From assembly GCA_951394045.1 (NCBI GenBank), contig OX595986.1, positions 1,364,001 to 1,428,000 of the forward strand: a stretch of DNA of 64,000 nucleotides. Direction: 5' to 3'. The translations under genes were made by a program, and so were the position numbers. The stretch comes from Nitzschia sp. DOCU1 (Eukaryota; Bacillariophyta; Bacillariophyceae; Bacillariales; Bacillariaceae). This document shows positions 61,492 through 64,000 of the stretch, one piece after another; position 1 is the stretch's first letter, and each line of letters opens with the position of its first letter. Below the pieces are notes generated by a model. That model did no database searches. It had not been told where the DNA came from and saw only the letters and a list, made by a program, of their open reading frames with translations.

Positions 61492-64000
61492 TTACAGGTC
61501 AGGCACCTCTGGCAGCTTCTTCTTGGGTTTTGCAGAACCAGTGCTTGACCGTTTGCTACTACCCGGTGTCCTTTTCGAAGACCCTGTCGATCGCTCCGAC
61601 CCATCCATCGTGTGACGCTTGGGCTTGGCAGATTTGGGTGTTCTGGCACTACCCCCCGCTGTGCTACTGGCCCTAGTTGACTTTCGGGGCGAGGCACCAG
61701 TAACACTAGTTCCACGCCTTGGCAAGGGCGACTGAATATCGGACGGGGTGGGAGACTGAATAGAGTCCGCGCGTTTTGAGCGTCGTGGTTTGGGAGATTT
61801 CGATGTAGAGGTGCGTCCCGATGCCGAACCAGTGGATGCAAAGCTGTCATCAAAGGTTTTGGTTTTGCGCTTTGGAGACTTGGGAGATGGTCCCTCCCCT
61901 TCACTCGCTGTCTTTGATTTTCGTGGTTTGGGGGACTTTGAGGACGTGGATGACCTCTTTGAACTGGTCCTTTTCGGCGATTTTGGCGGCTGCATTGAAT
62001 AGTCTGGCTCGATCGCTTTGATCGAGTCTTGACCGTTGAAATGGTAGGATTCCGATTCAGGAACAGGTTGCATAGGGCCGTTCTCCAATCGACGACTGGC
62101 ACTGACTGGATCGTCTTGAGCAACCTCCCAGTCCTTAGACATGTCTCGCTCTTGATCGCCAGGGCCATCCTCACCCGCCGCGTTATTGTTGTTGTCGTAA
62201 CCTTGGTCACCGTTACCACCGTTTCTGTTCCTGACAAATACAGGCTGCACAAAGAGTTTACGCTTCTTTGTCGTGGCGACCTCCTTTTTCTTGGATGCAA
62301 ATGGATTGCCACAGCAAATAGCCCAAAGAAAGCAGAGGAGGATCAAGATTCCAATCACGGCAGCCATGACATAGACGATGCGCAAAAACAGCGGAGTCTC
62401 GTGCCACCACTGATCGGCCTTCTCCTGCCAGGTTAGCTCTGCGGGAGGAATATAGAAGGGATCCGTTCGAAATGAGATCTGGACATCGGCACGTCCAGCA
62501 AATCCAGCATCCACCGTCGGGTCGGTCTGGTCCTGCAGGCTTCGTCGTCGATTGTCGGTAGTTGCTGGAATGCGAGGGTCGGTTCCGTACTGGAGCAAGA
62601 CTTCCCCTTTACCCACGACCTCCAGATTCTTATCAAAAAAATCCTCTGACAGCTCTGTCTTTAAAGCACACAGTGGCTCTCCAGCATTGCAAATAAAAAC
62701 GGTCCGATTGACAGGCTTCTTCGACGGTTCCACAGCGAACTGGATCTTTTCCTCTGCAGCCTGTTCGAAGAAAAAGGACGAAATCTGCCGGACGTAGACA
62801 CCGGCTGCCCTGGCGTCGTCATTTGGCATGAAGCAGACGCGAATATCATCATCTTTATTGCGAGTGCGGGTCAAGGCATTTCCTACCAGAGGCTTGTTGT
62901 CTCCTGCGCACAAAAATGCTACAGCACCCCAATCGGTTCCGGACGGTTCCACTTCGAAGCTCAAGGAAACGGGGCGGGCTCCAATAAAGCCACCGGCTTG
63001 GACCATCCGACGACGACTATTCCACAACAAGGGATTCGCAAGGTCCAGCGAAGTTTCCATGTCGACGCTGGGCGCCCCTCCAATAAAGAAGGGCACTTCG
63101 ATGAGTCCTCGACGACGATTACGACGACTTCCGGCGTACTGCAACCATGCGGTTCCAGTTGCCGATACAGTTCCCCTGGAATAATAGAATCGGTTGGATA
63201 CTTCCGTTTCAAAAAAACAAATCACTTCACCAGGGGTGCATCGATACGTCGTAATCATCAGATCCTGAATAACACCATCCGGAATGATAATGTCTTGTGA
63301 GACATCTCCTCGAGTAAATGCAAATTGATTGATACTCTTCATGGCGACTCCATAACCTTGTGTAAACGAATCCGGCTGTACACAGACTCGAATACGGGCT
63401 CCTTGTGTCTTGAAGGTTGGATTTTCAATGCGTTGATTGTTTTCATCGCATTCAAAGGCTTCGGCGCCATAGCTGTCTTCTTCGTCTTCCAAGAGGCCCT
63501 TGATTTCAAAGGTGTCCACAATGTCCACACGGAGAGCAACAGGTGTGTCCAACGAATTGGCCACCTGATCGGATTGGAGAGGATCGATCAAGTTAAACCT
63601 AACACAAAACGAGACAATGGGAAGATCGCTCGTTTGAAAAATAATTCGGGACTGGGAAATGGTGCTGGGATTGAGAGTGAAACTGGCGGTAATCTGAGGA
63701 AGAGTTGATTGTGTGAGACGATTTTTCCTTTTGATGCAAGCACTGCCATTTCGTCCTTACCTTTCTAGTCGACGACCCATCTCCATAGGCTGTCAAATCA
63801 TTGATAATATCGAGAGTCAAATACGAGCTATATTCGGAATCATCCACCAAGCCGGTACAGTCTTCGTTTCGAAAGAAGTCGACGCGGACATCGCTGGTCC
63901 GAACCTGATCTCGCACGGTATACTCCATGTCTAATTGCATGCCCGAATAACTAATGGCGGGAGTCGAAATGTCCCACAGTCTCGAATCTTGTAAATCACG
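61492..64000 (-). CDS. Paralogous single-pass membrane protein, Ser/Pro/Lys-rich tail (partial)
   Basis: Two exons in view: 63761-64000 (5' end beyond the window) and 61492-63693, with a 67-nt GTAAGG...TCAG intron, giving 813 visible residues. The junction reads GDGSSTRK-ITASFTLNP, parallel to KNRQVTIKYDIDP in the gene at 58,655. The extracellular part repeats AEAFECDENN, ARIRVCVQPD, GEVICFFETEVSNRF and GTAWLQYA. A second copy has AVAFLCAGDN, IRVCFMPND, GEPLCALKTELSEDF and GEVLLQYG. A membrane helix (YVMAAVIGILILLCFLWAICC) precedes a tail of about 290 residues packed with KSPKP/RTSSKRSS-type Ser-Pro-Lys motifs. The two paralogues end only about 140 bp apart, tail to tail. The N-terminal signal peptide should lie outside the window. 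Function unknown. Confidence 0.75.

Overview
The window reads as nuclear DNA of a photosynthetic stramenopile, most likely a pennate diatom (inference). It has many short GT-AG introns, mostly 67-113 nt. Three proteins start with a signal peptide followed by an ASAFAP-like motif (TSAFAP, VGAFVP, ANAWVP), the known diatom plastid-import signature. One of them is a Tat-type thylakoid-lumen protein resembling the photosystem II subunit Psb31. A Ty1/copia element and several families I associate with diatoms point the same way. No tRNA, rRNA, CRISPR array or bacterial operon structure was seen.

Layout. 0-6 kb: a DTW-domain tRNA-modifying enzyme, a small nuclear-type hypothetical protein and a histidine phosphatase. 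6.36-12.77 kb: a Ty1/copia retrotransposon whose two 486-bp LTRs look identical by eye. Its single gag-pol frame carries one in-frame TGA inside integrase, and a perfect 42-bp palindrome spans the LTR/primer-site junction. It sits in a decayed C-terminal piece of a condensin subunit 2 (Barren/CAP-H) gene. 14-23 kb: a PP4 regulatory subunit 1-like HEAT protein, the Psb31-like gene, an SQ/TQ-rich nuclear protein and a CPBP membrane protease with an EF-hand-like tail. 23.6-29.8 kb: a tandem array of seven-transmembrane receptor-like genes, with one apparently intact copy, two pseudogenes and two fragments.

29.8-45 kb: a diatom-type F-box-like protein with a 22-nt microexon, a myosin, a mitochondrial m-AAA/FtsH protease (4 exons), a tandem zinc-binding protein, a GAPDH resembling the arsenic-associated type, and a secreted M6-type metalloprotease with proline/threonine repeats. 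45-58 kb: a cystathionine gamma-synthase-like PLP enzyme, an ABM-domain monooxygenase, a plastid-directed RRM protein, a small diatom-type protein, an ABCG half transporter, a two-pore K+ channel and a prolyl 4-hydroxylase-like oxygenase. 58.6-64 kb: two convergent paralogues encoding single-pass membrane proteins with long Ser/Arg/Lys-rich tails; the second runs off the window end.

Most genes look like independent eukaryotic housekeeping or membrane genes rather than a pathway. The regions most worth follow-up are the retroelement junction, the receptor array with its very short putative intron, and the convergent paralogue pair. Exon boundaries were worked out by hand from GT/AG sites and frame continuity. 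For each multi-exon gene the summed exon lengths are divisible by three.
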